A stretch of 63,489 nucleotides of DNA from Myxococcota bacterium (GTDB lineage Bacteria > Myxococcota_A > UBA9160 > UBA4427). The stretch covers positions 1 to 63,489 of the forward strand of contig JAPYTP010000006.1 in assembly GCA_029941885.1 (NCBI GenBank), given 5' to 3'. The notes below the pieces were generated by a model. That model had not been told where the DNA came from. It did no database searches and saw only the letters and a program-made list of their open reading frames with translations. Position numbers and translations under genes: made by a program. Below are positions 1 to 7,913 of this stretch, piece after piece; the first letter of the stretch is position 1; every line of letters begins with the position of its first letter.

Positions 1-1307
1 TAGGCCTTGCGGTTGAACAGTTGTGCTCTGACGCCGGTGAGGAGCGCAGCATCGGCATTTTCGATGTCGCCATAGGTCGTCGTGACCGCCCCGCTCCCGA
101 TCGACTCGAGAAGCGCTGCAACGCTCGATGCGTGGCAGAGCCGGGTGCAGTGATCGATGTTGTTCGTGTGTAATCCCGCTCGGATCAGCTTCTGAAAGAG
201 ATAAGCCTCCTCGTTCGAACATTTGGCGCTCCCGAACCCGGCCAGGGCGTTTCCGCCGTCCCGATCCCGAATCTCCACGAGACGGCGCGCCACGAGATCG
301 AGCGCCTCCTCCCAACTCGCTTCCCGGAACGCCGGCAGGACCTCGGAATCGTCGACGATCCCTCCCGGCTTGCGGCGCCCATCGCCCTCTCCCCGGACGT
401 CCTTCGAAAGAGCACCCTTCGGATAGGCCTCTTCGCGTCGGATCAGCGGCCGGACCAGGCGTTGGGGATGCGCTGAGTAGTCCCAGCCATAGCGTCCCTT
501 CACGCATAACCGGCCCTGACTCGCGGGGCTCTCGCGGCCCTCCGCAAAGACAATCTCGTTCTTCTCTCGGTCAACGTGATAGGACAGCGCGCAACCGACC
601 CCACAATAGGGACACACGCTGTCGACGCGTTCGAGTTCGTCTCGCGGTCGCAGCGGCAGCCCGACCGGCTTGTCGACGAGCGCCCCCGTTGGGCAGGCGG
701 CCGCGCATTCGCCGCAGGAAACGCACGTACTCTCGCCCATCGGCGCATTCAGGTCGAACGCGATCCGCGAGCCATAGCCCTTGCCACTTCGCCCGATCAC
801 ATCGTTACTCTGGACATCATCACACGCGCGGATGCATCGATCACACAGAATGCACGCCTGATGGTCGACCGCGATCACCTTCGAACTCGTGTCGACACCC
901 CGGGCCGAAGGCCCATTCGCATCGAGCGCAGGAGGAAATCGATCGCCCATTGCGTCGTAGCGACGTGCGAGCGCCACCAGTTCATTGTCTGCGAGACTGG
1001 CCTCACGGAGATCGCTCTCAGGGGGGGCGGGCTGGTCGCTCATCAAGAGATCCGTGAGCAGCGCGCGATGGCGATCGAGTTCCTCGGACTCGGTCGTGAC
1101 CTGCATCCCGGCCGCACATTCCCGAACACAGGCCGCTGCCTTCACCCGCTCGCCGACGTCGACGACACACATTCGGCAGACACCGACCGGATCGAGGTCC
1201 TGGGTGTGGCAGAGCGTCGGAATCTCGATTCCCACCGAGGCGGCTGCCTCGAATATCGTCTGCCCCTCGTCGGCTTCGATCTCGATCCCGTCGATCGTCA
1301 GCTTCAT
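1..1307 (-). CDS. fdsA: NAD-dependent formate dehydrogenase alpha subunit (FdsA/FdhF type), 3' end outside window
   Basis: Catalytic molybdopterin subunit that oxidises formate to CO2. Only the first 435 codons are present; the gene runs off base 1. The ATG at 1307 opens a NuoG-like [2Fe-2S] domain (MKLTIDG start, then CHTQ and CRMC cysteines). Next come a ferredoxin-like region (CILCDRCIRAC, CVSCGECAAACP), a CPYCGVGC [4Fe-4S] site and the start of the molybdopterin domain. The motif NIDHCTRLCHASS places cysteine, not selenocysteine, at the catalytic position, and no in-frame TGA is seen. It is the last visible gene of an operon with the fused FdsG-FdsB and MobA, so electrons probably go to NAD+. 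Family assignment is firm. Formate as substrate is inferred from these neighbours. Confidence 0.9.
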   Translation of the reverse strand, partial: MKLTIDGIEIEADEGQTIFEAAASVGIEIPTLCHTQDLDPVGVCRMCVVDVGERVKAAACVRECAAGMQVTTESEELDRHRALLTDLLMSDQPAPPESDLREASLADNELVALARRYDAMGDRFPPALDANGPSARGVDTSSKVIAVDHQACILCDRCIRACDDVQSNDVIGRSGKGYGSRIAFDLNAPMGESTCVSCGECAAACPTGALVDKPVGLPLRPRDELERVDSVCPYCGVGCALSYHVDREKNEIVFAEGRESPASQGRLCVKGRYGWDYSAHPQRLVRPLIRREEAYPKGALSKDVRGEGDGRRKPGGIVDDSEVLPAFREASWEEALDLVARRLVEIRDRDGGNALAGFGSAKCSNEEAYLFQKLIRAGLHTNNIDHCTRLCHASSVAALLESIGSGAVTTTYGDIENADAALLTGVRAQLFNRKA

Positions 1308-1370
1308 CGATTCGGCTCTCCTGCTGGCGCCCCGAACGAGGTTGAATACCGGTTCAACCGCGGGCGGGAG

Positions 1371-2204
1371 TCAGATTGCGATGGGATTTCCGGGTTCGGC
1401 CGACGAATCGAGAAGCCTCACGCGCTCATCGGGCCCGATCGGCACGTTCAGGTCGCGCACGAGTTCCCCGCCGGCGAGGGAGGCGCGATACGCGGAGCAA
1501 ACACGTCCCTCGTCCACGAGTCCCAGACTCTCGGGCCAGCAGGAGAGGACCTCTCCCAGTGTACCCACGGGAACCCGTCGTGATACTTGCTCGACCTCGA
1601 GCGCTGCGCGACCCAGGAGTTCGACCTCGCACGTCGCCGTCGGATCGAGCGCGACCACGCATTCGAGATAGGCCTCTGGAGTGTTGAAGCCTCGCCAAGC
1701 GGGAAACGACTCGTCGTATTCGATCTGGGCGGTCTCGAAGCCGAGAAACTCGAGCAAACGAAGCGGACGACCCACACCCGATTCGAGCAACCGCTCCGCC
1801 TGCTTCCATGCCGTGCTCGGATAGACTGCACAGAGTACCTGAACGTGCCCGTCGGTCACCGGCGCACAGGGCTTTCCCAGTTCCAACATGTGCGACACGA
1901 AGGAGCGAGTCAGATAGGGTGCATCGGTGCTCGTAACGAACGCGAATTCGGAGTCGATCGCCGCCAACCCATCCCGAATACCCGCGAGCGGCCCGCGAGC
2001 GGGGTCACGATCCCGAACGATCCGGGCGGGAAGCGAAGGCAGTTCGAGAGCCTCCGAAGTGACCACGACGATTTCGTCGACGGCTGCCGCGAGCTCGCCG
2101 ACCACGTGCTCGATCATCGTCTGGCCGAACCAGGGAAGCCACGCTTTCGCCCGCCCCATTCGAGACGAACGACCTCCACATAACACGATGCCCGCGCGGC
2201 TCAC
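1371..2204 (-). CDS. mobA: MobA-like molybdenum cofactor guanylyltransferase with C-terminal MoaD/ThiS-like domain
   Basis: 277 aa. The N-terminal part (about residues 1-190) is a MobA nucleotidyltransferase that attaches GMP to molybdopterin: GIVLCGGRSSRMGRAKAW is the GTP-binding signature and TSTDAPYL fits the metal-binding aspartate. The last ~80 residues (from about CEVELLGRAALEVEQ to VRLLDSSAEPGN) have the length and strand pattern of a MoaD/ThiS beta-grasp domain, but lack the terminal Gly-Gly needed for thiocarboxylation. The start is GTG at 2204. It lies 18 nt after fdsGB and 63 nt before fdsA, as expected for a gene that matures the FDH cofactor (bis-MGD). The MobA call is strong; the beta-grasp tail is inferred from sequence pattern only. 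Confidence 0.85.
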   Translation of the reverse strand: MSRAGIVLCGGRSSRMGRAKAWLPWFGQTMIEHVVGELAAAVDEIVVVTSEALELPSLPARIVRDRDPARGPLAGIRDGLAAIDSEFAFVTSTDAPYLTRSFVSHMLELGKPCAPVTDGHVQVLCAVYPSTAWKQAERLLESGVGRPLRLLEFLGFETAQIEYDESFPAWRGFNTPEAYLECVVALDPTATCEVELLGRAALEVEQVSRRVPVGTLGEVLSCWPESLGLVDEGRVCSAYRASLAGGELVRDLNVPIGPDERVRLLDSSAEPGNPIAI

Positions 2205-2222
2205 TTATCCCACCCGATTGAT

Positions 2223-3866
2223 TCAATCCGAATCGACATGTCCGACCCGATCGGGGAAGCGCGTCAGAATCGACAAGAGAGGGCCGAGTGCCACCTGTCC
2301 GAGCCCGCAAATACTCGTCTGCTGCATCGTGTCGGCGAGGGACCGGAGTAGCACCTGGTCCGCCGCTCCCCCCTTCTCGATCAGGGCGACGGCCTTCTCC
2401 GAGCCCACGCGACAGGGGACGCATTTCCCACAGGACTCGTTTCGGAAAAACCGTGTGATCGACAAGCCTACATCCAGCAGATCTCGCTCCTCGGCGACGA
2501 AGACGACCGCGCCGGAACCCAGCATCGTTCCCGCCGCCGCGAGGGAATCGAAGTCGAGAGCCAGATCGAGCGCCTCGGGGCCGAGAAAATTGCTCGAAGC
2601 GCCACCGGGGGCCACGGCTCCGACGGCTTCGTCCCTTTTCATCCCACCCTGCCGCGCCAGCACCTCCCTGAGCGATGTCCCGACAGCGAAGAGTGAAACT
2701 CCCGGCAGTTCGACATCGCCGCTGACGGAGATGAACTTGTGTCCTGAAAATCCCTCCAGCCCGAGCTCGTGCCACCAATCGGAACCGTGATGAACGATCG
2801 AAACGGCGTGCACCAGGGTTTCGACATTGTTGATCAGGGTCGGTCGGCCGTACAGCCCCGACGTTCCTGGAAAGGGCGGCTTGTTTCGCGGTTCACCCCG
2901 ACGGCCTTCCATGCACTCGAGGAGTGCCGTCTCTTCTCCGAGGATGTATCCGCCGGGCGAGACGAAGACGTCGATCTCGAAGGAAAAATCCGATCCAAAA
3001 ATCTGATCGCCCAACGCTCCCGAGTCGCGCGCGTGGGCGAGCGCCGCTTCGAGGCGCTCACGCTCGGGACCGTACTCGTGGCGGATGAAGACTGTGCCTC
3101 GTTCCGCACCGACACAATAGGCGGCGATCGCCATCCCCTCGATGACGAGGTGCGGGAGGTCGTGAAGAATCTCTCGATCCTTGAAGGTCCCGGGCTCGCT
3201 CTCATCCGCATTGCAGACCACGTGCTTGGGCGTCATCGGCTCAGCCGAGACGAGAGACCATTTGCGCGCCGTCGGAAATCCCGCACCTCCCATTCCCCGC
3301 AATCCCGCGGCCTCGAGGCGTTCGATCGGGGCCTCACGAGTTTCCGACAGAACGGAACGCAAGACGCGATAGACATCCCCACCCGTACGGTCGCCGGTCA
3401 TCGAGGCGTCGGAGGAGTCGGAGGAGTCGGAGAAGTAGGGGTCTGCGGCCGGCCAGGATCGAACCGGGCGCGGCACGGCTGCACTCGACCCCAGGGCGGC
3501 GGCCGCCAGGATCGATTCGGTGTTCATGGCATCCAGCACGCGATCCCCGATCGCGGCAGCGGGAGCCTGATCACAACGACCGAGGCACGAGACCTCCACG
3601 ACTTCGATTCCGCCTTCGGCGGCAGCGTGATTCCGCACCCGCGAACAGGCGGACTCCGCCCCTGCCAACCGACACGACAGATCGCGGCAGACCTCGACGA
3701 CGACGCCCTCGGGTTTCTCGCGCTTGAAATGGGTATAGAAGGTGGAGACGCTCTCGAGTCGATGAAGCGGGAATCGCAGCCGCGCTGCGAGCGCTTCGAG
3801 ACTCGACGGCGAAAGCCAGCCCTCCTCTTCCTGAAGGGCGAGCAGCTCGCGAATGATTTCACTCAA
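2223..3866 (-). CDS. fdsB: Formate dehydrogenase FdsG-FdsB fusion (NuoE-NuoF type diaphorase subunit)
   Basis: 547 aa diaphorase that passes electrons from FdsA to NAD+. Residues ~1-125 are a NuoE/FdsG thioredoxin-like [2Fe-2S] domain with C-x4-C (CRDLSC) and C-x3-C (CLGRC). A linker rich in Ser and Asp carries three 9-bp repeats. From ~165 onward it is NuoF/FdsB: GRGMGGAGFP-like glycine motif (GLRGMGGAGFPTARKW), FMN/NADH region, and SCGKCVPCRVG plus a distal ICGLGQ cysteine for a [4Fe-4S] cluster. In most operons FdsG and FdsB are separate genes. The TTG start at 3866 is chosen because GGGAG lies 7 nt upstream and because NuoE homology begins there. A possible -10 (TAGAAT, 3922-3917) lies upstream. 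It is the first gene of the operon. Confidence 0.9.
   Translation of the reverse strand: MSEIIRELLALQEEEGWLSPSSLEALAARLRFPLHRLESVSTFYTHFKREKPEGVVVEVCRDLSCRLAGAESACSRVRNHAAAEGGIEVVEVSCLGRCDQAPAAAIGDRVLDAMNTESILAAAALGSSAAVPRPVRSWPAADPYFSDSSDSSDASMTGDRTGGDVYRVLRSVLSETREAPIERLEAAGLRGMGGAGFPTARKWSLVSAEPMTPKHVVCNADESEPGTFKDREILHDLPHLVIEGMAIAAYCVGAERGTVFIRHEYGPERERLEAALAHARDSGALGDQIFGSDFSFEIDVFVSPGGYILGEETALLECMEGRRGEPRNKPPFPGTSGLYGRPTLINNVETLVHAVSIVHHGSDWWHELGLEGFSGHKFISVSGDVELPGVSLFAVGTSLREVLARQGGMKRDEAVGAVAPGGASSNFLGPEALDLALDFDSLAAAGTMLGSGAVVFVAEERDLLDVGLSITRFFRNESCGKCVPCRVGSEKAVALIEKGGAADQVLLRSLADTMQQTSICGLGQVALGPLLSILTRFPDRVGHVDSD
3409..3435. repeat. 9-bp tandem repeat inside fdsGB linker
   Basis: Three units TCGGAGGAG, TCGGAGGAG, TCGGAGAAG on the plus strand. 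Read on the minus strand they encode the SDSSDSSD stretch that joins the FdsG and FdsB domains. A unit divisible by three changes linker length without shifting the frame. Confidence 0.85.
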
Positions 3867-4267
3867 GATGGAACTCCCGGAACATCTCTACCCCGGCTCG
3901 ACTCCGGAATCGCTGAATTCTACCGTATCGGGATCATCCTCCGGAGCCCCGTTAAGTGCCTTTGACGCTTCTCGCCCAGATCGCGATCGACGTGTTTCGA
4001 GGGGCTGCGTTCGGATCGGATCGAGCCACGCAGCGCGGTCTATCGCGGCGGCGATGGCTTCGGGCAGAGCCATGCATCCGCCCACGACTTCGAGGGCACA
4101 AGCGGGCACGCCTGCTGCTCGACCGGCACGGAGACCGCCGTGCGGCCTCCGACCTCCCCGGCGAGAGCAGCACCCCTCCCCAGAACGGGTAAGATCCCGC
4201 GCGGAAAATTCGAACCCGAAGTGGCAGCTGCCGCTTCCAGGTGAACCGCGAAAATAGGAGGCTGGAG
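3867..4267. other. Divergent intergenic region between fdsGB and SDR
   Basis: About 400 bp between diverging genes. A TAGAAT hexamer on the minus strand (3922-3917) could be the -10 of the fds promoter, but no good -35 was found. A minus-strand ORF of 73 codons (3888-4109) ends 21 nt before fdsGB. It resembles no family I recognise, including FdsD, and I do not call it a gene. AGGAGG at 4256-4261 is the Shine-Dalgarno of the next gene. Confidence 0.4.
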
Positions 4268-5170
4268 ATGGGCAAACTCGACGGACGCGTAGCAGTAGTG
4301 ACCGGAGCCGGTCAGGGAATCGGCGCCGAGGTCGCGCGAACGTTCGCGGCGGAGGGCGCCTGCGTCGTGGTCAACGATCTCGGCGCGAGCCTGGACGGCA
4401 GTGACAACGAGGGCACCCCCGCTGAAGAGGTGACCCAGGAGATCGTGGCGGCGGGGGGCAAGGCCGCTGCGAACAATTGTGACGTCACGGATCACCAGGC
4501 GGTCAAGGGCCTGATCGGTCAAGCGATCGACGAGTTCGGCAAGCTCGACATCGTCGTGAACGTTGCCGGGATCCTGCGCGACGGCATGATCTTCAAGATG
4601 GAAGAGAGACAATGGGATGCCGTCATCGCCGTGCACCTCAAGGGCACCTTCAATACTGTGCGCCACGCTTCCGAATACTGGCGCGGCAACCGAGGCGGGG
4701 AATACCGCATCATCAACTTCATCTCCGGCTCGGGTCTCTGGGGTGCACCGGCGCAGCCGAACTACGCCGCGGCCAAGATGGGTATCGTCGGCCTGTCGAA
4801 TAGTTGTGCTTCCGCGCTGAACGGCTACGGAGTGACCTCGAACTGCATTGCGCCCGTGGCCTTCACGCGCATGACCGCCTCCCTCGAAGGCAAGTCGACG
4901 GTCATGAACTACAGCGCGAGCAACGAGAAGATCTCGACCAAGAACGTCGTCCCCCCCGTCGTCTGGCTCGCGGCGGAAGAGAGTGCCTGGATGAACGGTC
5001 GGATCATTCAATGCGGCAACGGCCGCATCGGTCTGATCAACGAGCCCGCCGTCGAGCGGGAAGTGACGACGCAGGGCGTTTGGGATCTGGATGTCGCTTT
5101 CGAGGAGATGAACACCGCGTTCAAGGAAGCGGTCGTCTACCCGAATCCCTTCCGCAAGCCGAAGGGATGA
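4268..5170 (+). CDS. Short-chain dehydrogenase/reductase (HSD17B4-like SDR domain)
   Basis: 300 aa NAD(P)-dependent oxidoreductase. TGAGQGIG near the N terminus is the dinucleotide-binding motif. VVVNDLGA puts an Asp at the end of strand 2, which favours NAD(H). NVAGILRD is the NAG-type motif and YAAAK carries the catalytic Tyr and Lys. The VVVNDLG signature and ~300-residue length resemble the SDR domain of peroxisomal multifunctional enzyme type 2 and bacterial (3R)-hydroxyacyl-CoA dehydrogenases, so an acyl-CoA or steroid-like substrate is likely but unproven. The start at 4268 is chosen over an upstream GTG (4241) because AGGAGG lies 6 nt before it and homology begins at MGKLDGR. Confidence 0.85.
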   Translation: MGKLDGRVAVVTGAGQGIGAEVARTFAAEGACVVVNDLGASLDGSDNEGTPAEEVTQEIVAAGGKAAANNCDVTDHQAVKGLIGQAIDEFGKLDIVVNVAGILRDGMIFKMEERQWDAVIAVHLKGTFNTVRHASEYWRGNRGGEYRIINFISGSGLWGAPAQPNYAAAKMGIVGLSNSCASALNGYGVTSNCIAPVAFTRMTASLEGKSTVMNYSASNEKISTKNVVPPVVWLAAEESAWMNGRIIQCGNGRIGLINEPAVEREVTTQGVWDLDVAFEEMNTAFKEAVVYPNPFRKPKG

Positions 5171-5281
5171 GGTCTGGAGCAGACGATGCGCGACGCCTCG
5201 GCAGAATCCTCGATTCCGAGCTAGAGCTCCAGATCGATTGGACGATAAGCAGCCTGTCGTGCGAAGGATCACGTCTCGGGG

Positions 5282-5299
5282 GCCCTCCAGCTTGAGGGC
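5282..5299 (+). terminator. Small GC hairpin after SDR gene
   Basis: GCCCTC (5282-5287) and GAGGGC (5294-5299) pair perfectly around a 6-nt loop, between the SDR stop and the riboswitch. There is no U-run, so this is at best a weak or Rho-assisted terminator. Confidence 0.25.
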
Positions 5300-5328
5300 G
5301 CCTGGAACGTGCAGGATCGTCCGGCCGC

Positions 5329-5413
5329 TTCACGAAACGGCAAACCTGTGGAAACGCACGGGCGCAAAGCCAGTGCCCTACCGGGGAACTCCCGCGGGTC
5401 GAACGGCTGTCGA
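5329..5413 (+). promoter_or_regulatory. Cyclic di-GMP-I (GEMM-I) riboswitch
   Basis: The conserved GEMM-I elements occur in the right order and spacing. CACG at 5331 is followed by the GGCAAACC core at 5339-5346, then a GAAA tetraloop at 5351-5354 closed by a short helix. GGGCGCAAAGCCA follows at 5360-5372 and CCCTACC at 5376-5382 opens the second arm. A 3' segment (CGGCTGTCGA, 5404-5413) is placed to close P1. The Shine-Dalgarno GAAGGAG (5412-5418) directly abuts the P1 3' strand, which suggests translational control. The downstream gene encodes an EAL-HDOD protein, a fitting target for a c-di-GMP sensor. No covariance search could be run. Confidence 0.85.
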
Positions 5414-5423
5414 AGGAGCCCGC

Positions 5424-5489
5424 ATGCGTGCGCAAGCCGAGGACCCCATCGCGACCGAGGAGTCGCCCCCGAATGGGTCGGACCCATAG
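5424..5489 (+). CDS. 21-residue leader peptide between riboswitch and EAL-HDOD gene
   Basis: An ATG at 5424 follows GAAGGAG with a 5-nt spacer, the best ribosome site in this stretch. The ORF encodes 21 residues (begins MRAQAEDP, acidic, proline-containing) and stops with TAG at 5487-5489. That stop shares one base with a GTG (5489-5491) opening the EAL-HDOD frame (TAGTG), a typical coupling arrangement. It is too short to be a recognisable protein. Two readings are possible: a true leader ORF through which the riboswitch controls the next gene by translational coupling, or the original N terminus of the EAL-HDOD protein separated by a frameshift. Confidence 0.5.
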   Translation: MRAQAEDPIATEESPPNGSDP

Positions 5490-6763
5490 TGAATACGGGG
5501 GGCCCAAACGATCGTCGCTTCTCATTTGTCGGAAGACAGCCGATCCTCGACCAGCGCGGTCGGGTCGCCACCCATGACCTGCTCTTCCGCGATTCGGAAA
5601 CGGCGACGACGGCTCGAATCGAAAATCCGCTCGCGGCCGCAGTAGGGGTGCTGATTTCGACGTTCTCGGAGCTTGGACCCGAATCGCTCCTCGGAAACCT
5701 GCCGGGTTTCATCAATGCCGATCCTGAACTGGCGATCGCGCTGCACATCGATGCCCTCCCCGAATCGCGAATCATCTTCGATCTCCCCGCGACGGCCGTC
5801 GTCGACGAACGGCTGCTCGAACGGATCGATCGTCTGCGAGCCGCGGGCTTCGATCTCTGTCTCGACGACTACGACTACGAGGATCCCCGCTCCGAACTTC
5901 TACCCTATGTCGCTTACGTGAAGGTCGATTTTTCACGCCACGAAGCCATCCGCCTCCGAAAGATCACCCGAGAGCTGAAAAAGCACTCCGTCCAGAGGAT
6001 CGCCTGTCGAGTCGAGACTGCGAAGAGTCGACGCATCGTCGAGCAACAGGATTGGGACCTCGCCCAGGGGTATTTCTTCGCCAAGCCGGAACGAATCGCG
6101 CGACGCAGTCCCTTGTTCCGACCCGGGCGCCTGCTGGATCTCGTCTGTCAGATCGACGAGAGCACCCCGATCGAAGAGATCGCCAAGGGCCTACGCGCCG
6201 TGCCCCATCTGACGGTGAATATCCTGAGCATGGCGAACCTGCTCCGGACAGCGCCGGGTGAGCGAATCGAATCGATTCAACAGGCACTCGTCATGCTCGG
6301 ACGAAAGCGACTCATCCGATGGTTGCATCTTCTGCTCTATCCGAACGACGGGCCCAACGGCTGTGCCGACCCCCTTTGTCAGCTCTCGAGCACGCGAAGC
6401 GTGATCATGGAATCGTTGGCGAGGGCGCAGACCAACGGGATCGATCCCGATCGCGCGGGGCTCGTCGGAATGCTCTCGTTGACACCCGCCCTGCTCGATC
6501 TTTGTGCCAAGGAAGTCTCCCAGAAACTCTCCCTCGAATATTCGATCGAACAGGCCCTGACCCGGCGCCGCGGGGAGCTGGGCTCGATGCTGAAACTCGT
6601 CGAGCAACGAGAAGACGGTAATTTCGGGGCCGTCGCGGAGGCCCTGGACAAGCTCGGCCTGTCTTTCTGCGACCTCGAGCGGAGCAAACTGGAAGCCACC
6701 ATCTGGAGCAACGGTCTCTCCACGGTCCACACGAGCGCGACCAAACATTCCGCGACCTGCTGA
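5489..6763 (+). CDS. Degenerate EAL + HDOD domain signalling protein (YuxH-like)
   Basis: 424 aa. The first ~200 residues follow the EAL fold (FVGRQPILDQRGRV... typical YuxH-type N terminus), but the EAL signature is replaced (HDLLFRD) and the later motif is CLDDYDYE. Key catalytic acids are therefore altered, and c-di-GMP hydrolysis is doubtful. Residues ~215-420 form an HDOD module (modified HD without the phosphohydrolase metal site), with LPHL-like hydrophobic pattern and SMANLLRT. Such EAL-HDOD proteins act as regulators or effectors. It sits behind a c-di-GMP riboswitch. The GTG start at 5489 is preferred because the longer reading from 5309 would put the riboswitch inside the gene. Its start depends on coupling to the leader ORF. 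Confidence 0.8.
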   Translation: MNTGGPNDRRFSFVGRQPILDQRGRVATHDLLFRDSETATTARIENPLAAAVGVLISTFSELGPESLLGNLPGFINADPELAIALHIDALPESRIIFDLPATAVVDERLLERIDRLRAAGFDLCLDDYDYEDPRSELLPYVAYVKVDFSRHEAIRLRKITRELKKHSVQRIACRVETAKSRRIVEQQDWDLAQGYFFAKPERIARRSPLFRPGRLLDLVCQIDESTPIEEIAKGLRAVPHLTVNILSMANLLRTAPGERIESIQQALVMLGRKRLIRWLHLLLYPNDGPNGCADPLCQLSSTRSVIMESLARAQTNGIDPDRAGLVGMLSLTPALLDLCAKEVSQKLSLEYSIEQALTRRRGELGSMLKLVEQREDGNFGAVAEALDKLGLSFCDLERSKLEATIWSNGLSTVHTSATKHSATC

Positions 6764-6869
6764 TCAGGGCAGAAGCGGCAGAACTCGAATCGTTCCGACC
6801 CTTCGAAATCGGATCTGCCGCGATCGATGATCGGGACGATCAAGAGCCCGCGGTCGAAGCCGTCGGTCG

Positions 6870-7913
6870 CTAGAAGCCGAGCCGCACGCCAAGGCCCAGC
6901 GAGTCGATCGTCTGATCGAAGAATTGCCCGTCCGGTGATCGCCCGTGGTAGAAGCGCGCGAAAACCTCGATCCGACGCACATCGTCCTCGGGGTTGGCCA
7001 AACGCAGGCCGCAAAGAACCGCGACCTCCGGAATCCAATCGTTTTCCTGCCGGAGCTGCAGATCGGTTCCGAAGATCGGCGTAACGCGCCGCGAGGAGAA
7101 CGTGAGCGGGCTCGTCAACTCGACGCCAAATTGAGTCACGATCAGATCGTAGGCGGGATGTGGATTGATCAGCACCCCACCGCCACCGTAGACACGCATC
7201 CAATCGCGAGGTTCGTAGGACGCCAGCAGGTCGATCACTTCGAAGGAGACGCTCTTCCGGGTGAGCCCATTCGCGATCAGGTACTCATCGCCGACATGCG
7301 AACTGATGTGGTACACGCGAAACTGGGTCGTCACCCCGTCGCTCCGCACGCTGCCCGTCAAGCCGATCAGATAGTCCTCGTTCGAGAGATCGGAGGATTT
7401 CTTGTCCATGTCGAAGATGGCGTCGACCATCGCCTGGATTCCGAATTCCCATTCGCCCCAATCGTATTGCGGGCTGCGTACGAGGGAGAAGCTCTCCCCG
7501 AAGCTGACGACTGCGAGGCGATCAAATTCGTCCGTGCCCAACCGCAACTGGTACTCACCGGAGAATCGGGGCCAGCGCCCGTCGGCGACGAGGGGTTCGA
7601 AAAGTTCGCCCCTCGGCAGCACGAGATGCGTTTCGCGCCGACTGGCCACGCCGGAGGACGCCGGGGCCGCTGGCCCCGCAGACTGATGTCCACCCGATTC
7701 CGTGCCACTCGCCGTCGACCCCGGAATGGCCACACCGACCATCGTGGCAGCGAGCAACGCCAAGAACGGCAACCTCCTGCACAATCTCTCGAGTCCAACG
7801 GGTACAGGGTTTACGAAATTCCATCTCGGCGGGGGGACGAAGCCGACCTCCCGCCCGACGGGTTCCCTTGTGGAACCGGGGCGACCCCGTGCCAGCATCG
7901 CACCGCTAGTCAT
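6870..7913 (-). CDS. DUF1207 family exported protein
   Basis: 347 aa from the ATG at 7913. The family hallmark LFEPLVADGRWPRFSGEYQL is seen at about residues 93-112, followed by alternating beta-strand-like stretches ending in LGLGVRLGF, an outer-membrane-like aromatic C terminus. A hydrophobic segment (LPFLALLAATMVGVAIPG) resembles a signal peptide but starts ~50 residues in, so the true start may be an internal TTG just before it. The ATG at 7913 overlaps the stop of the upstream PTPS gene (ATGACTAG), suggesting coupling. DUF1207 has no established function; an outer-membrane beta-barrel role is inference. Confidence 0.7.
   Translation of the reverse strand: MTSGAMLARGRPGSTREPVGREVGFVPPPRWNFVNPVPVGLERLCRRLPFLALLAATMVGVAIPGSTASGTESGGHQSAGPAAPASSGVASRRETHLVLPRGELFEPLVADGRWPRFSGEYQLRLGTDEFDRLAVVSFGESFSLVRSPQYDWGEWEFGIQAMVDAIFDMDKKSSDLSNEDYLIGLTGSVRSDGVTTQFRVYHISSHVGDEYLIANGLTRKSVSFEVIDLLASYEPRDWMRVYGGGGVLINPHPAYDLIVTQFGVELTSPLTFSSRRVTPIFGTDLQLRQENDWIPEVAVLCGLRLANPEDDVRRIEVFARFYHGRSPDGQFFDQTIDSLGLGVRLGF

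Noticed and set aside
3888..4109. 73-codon minus-strand ORF before fdsGB, considered as FdsD
   Set aside because: No similarity to FdsD or other small FDH proteins; overlaps the likely promoter.
4040..5272. 410-codon minus-strand ORF over the SDR
   Set aside because: Antisense to a clear SDR with all family motifs; no domain in the ORF.
5309..5488. Longer N terminus for the EAL-HDOD protein
   Set aside because: It would place the GEMM-I riboswitch inside the coding region; the residues are low-complexity and not family-like.
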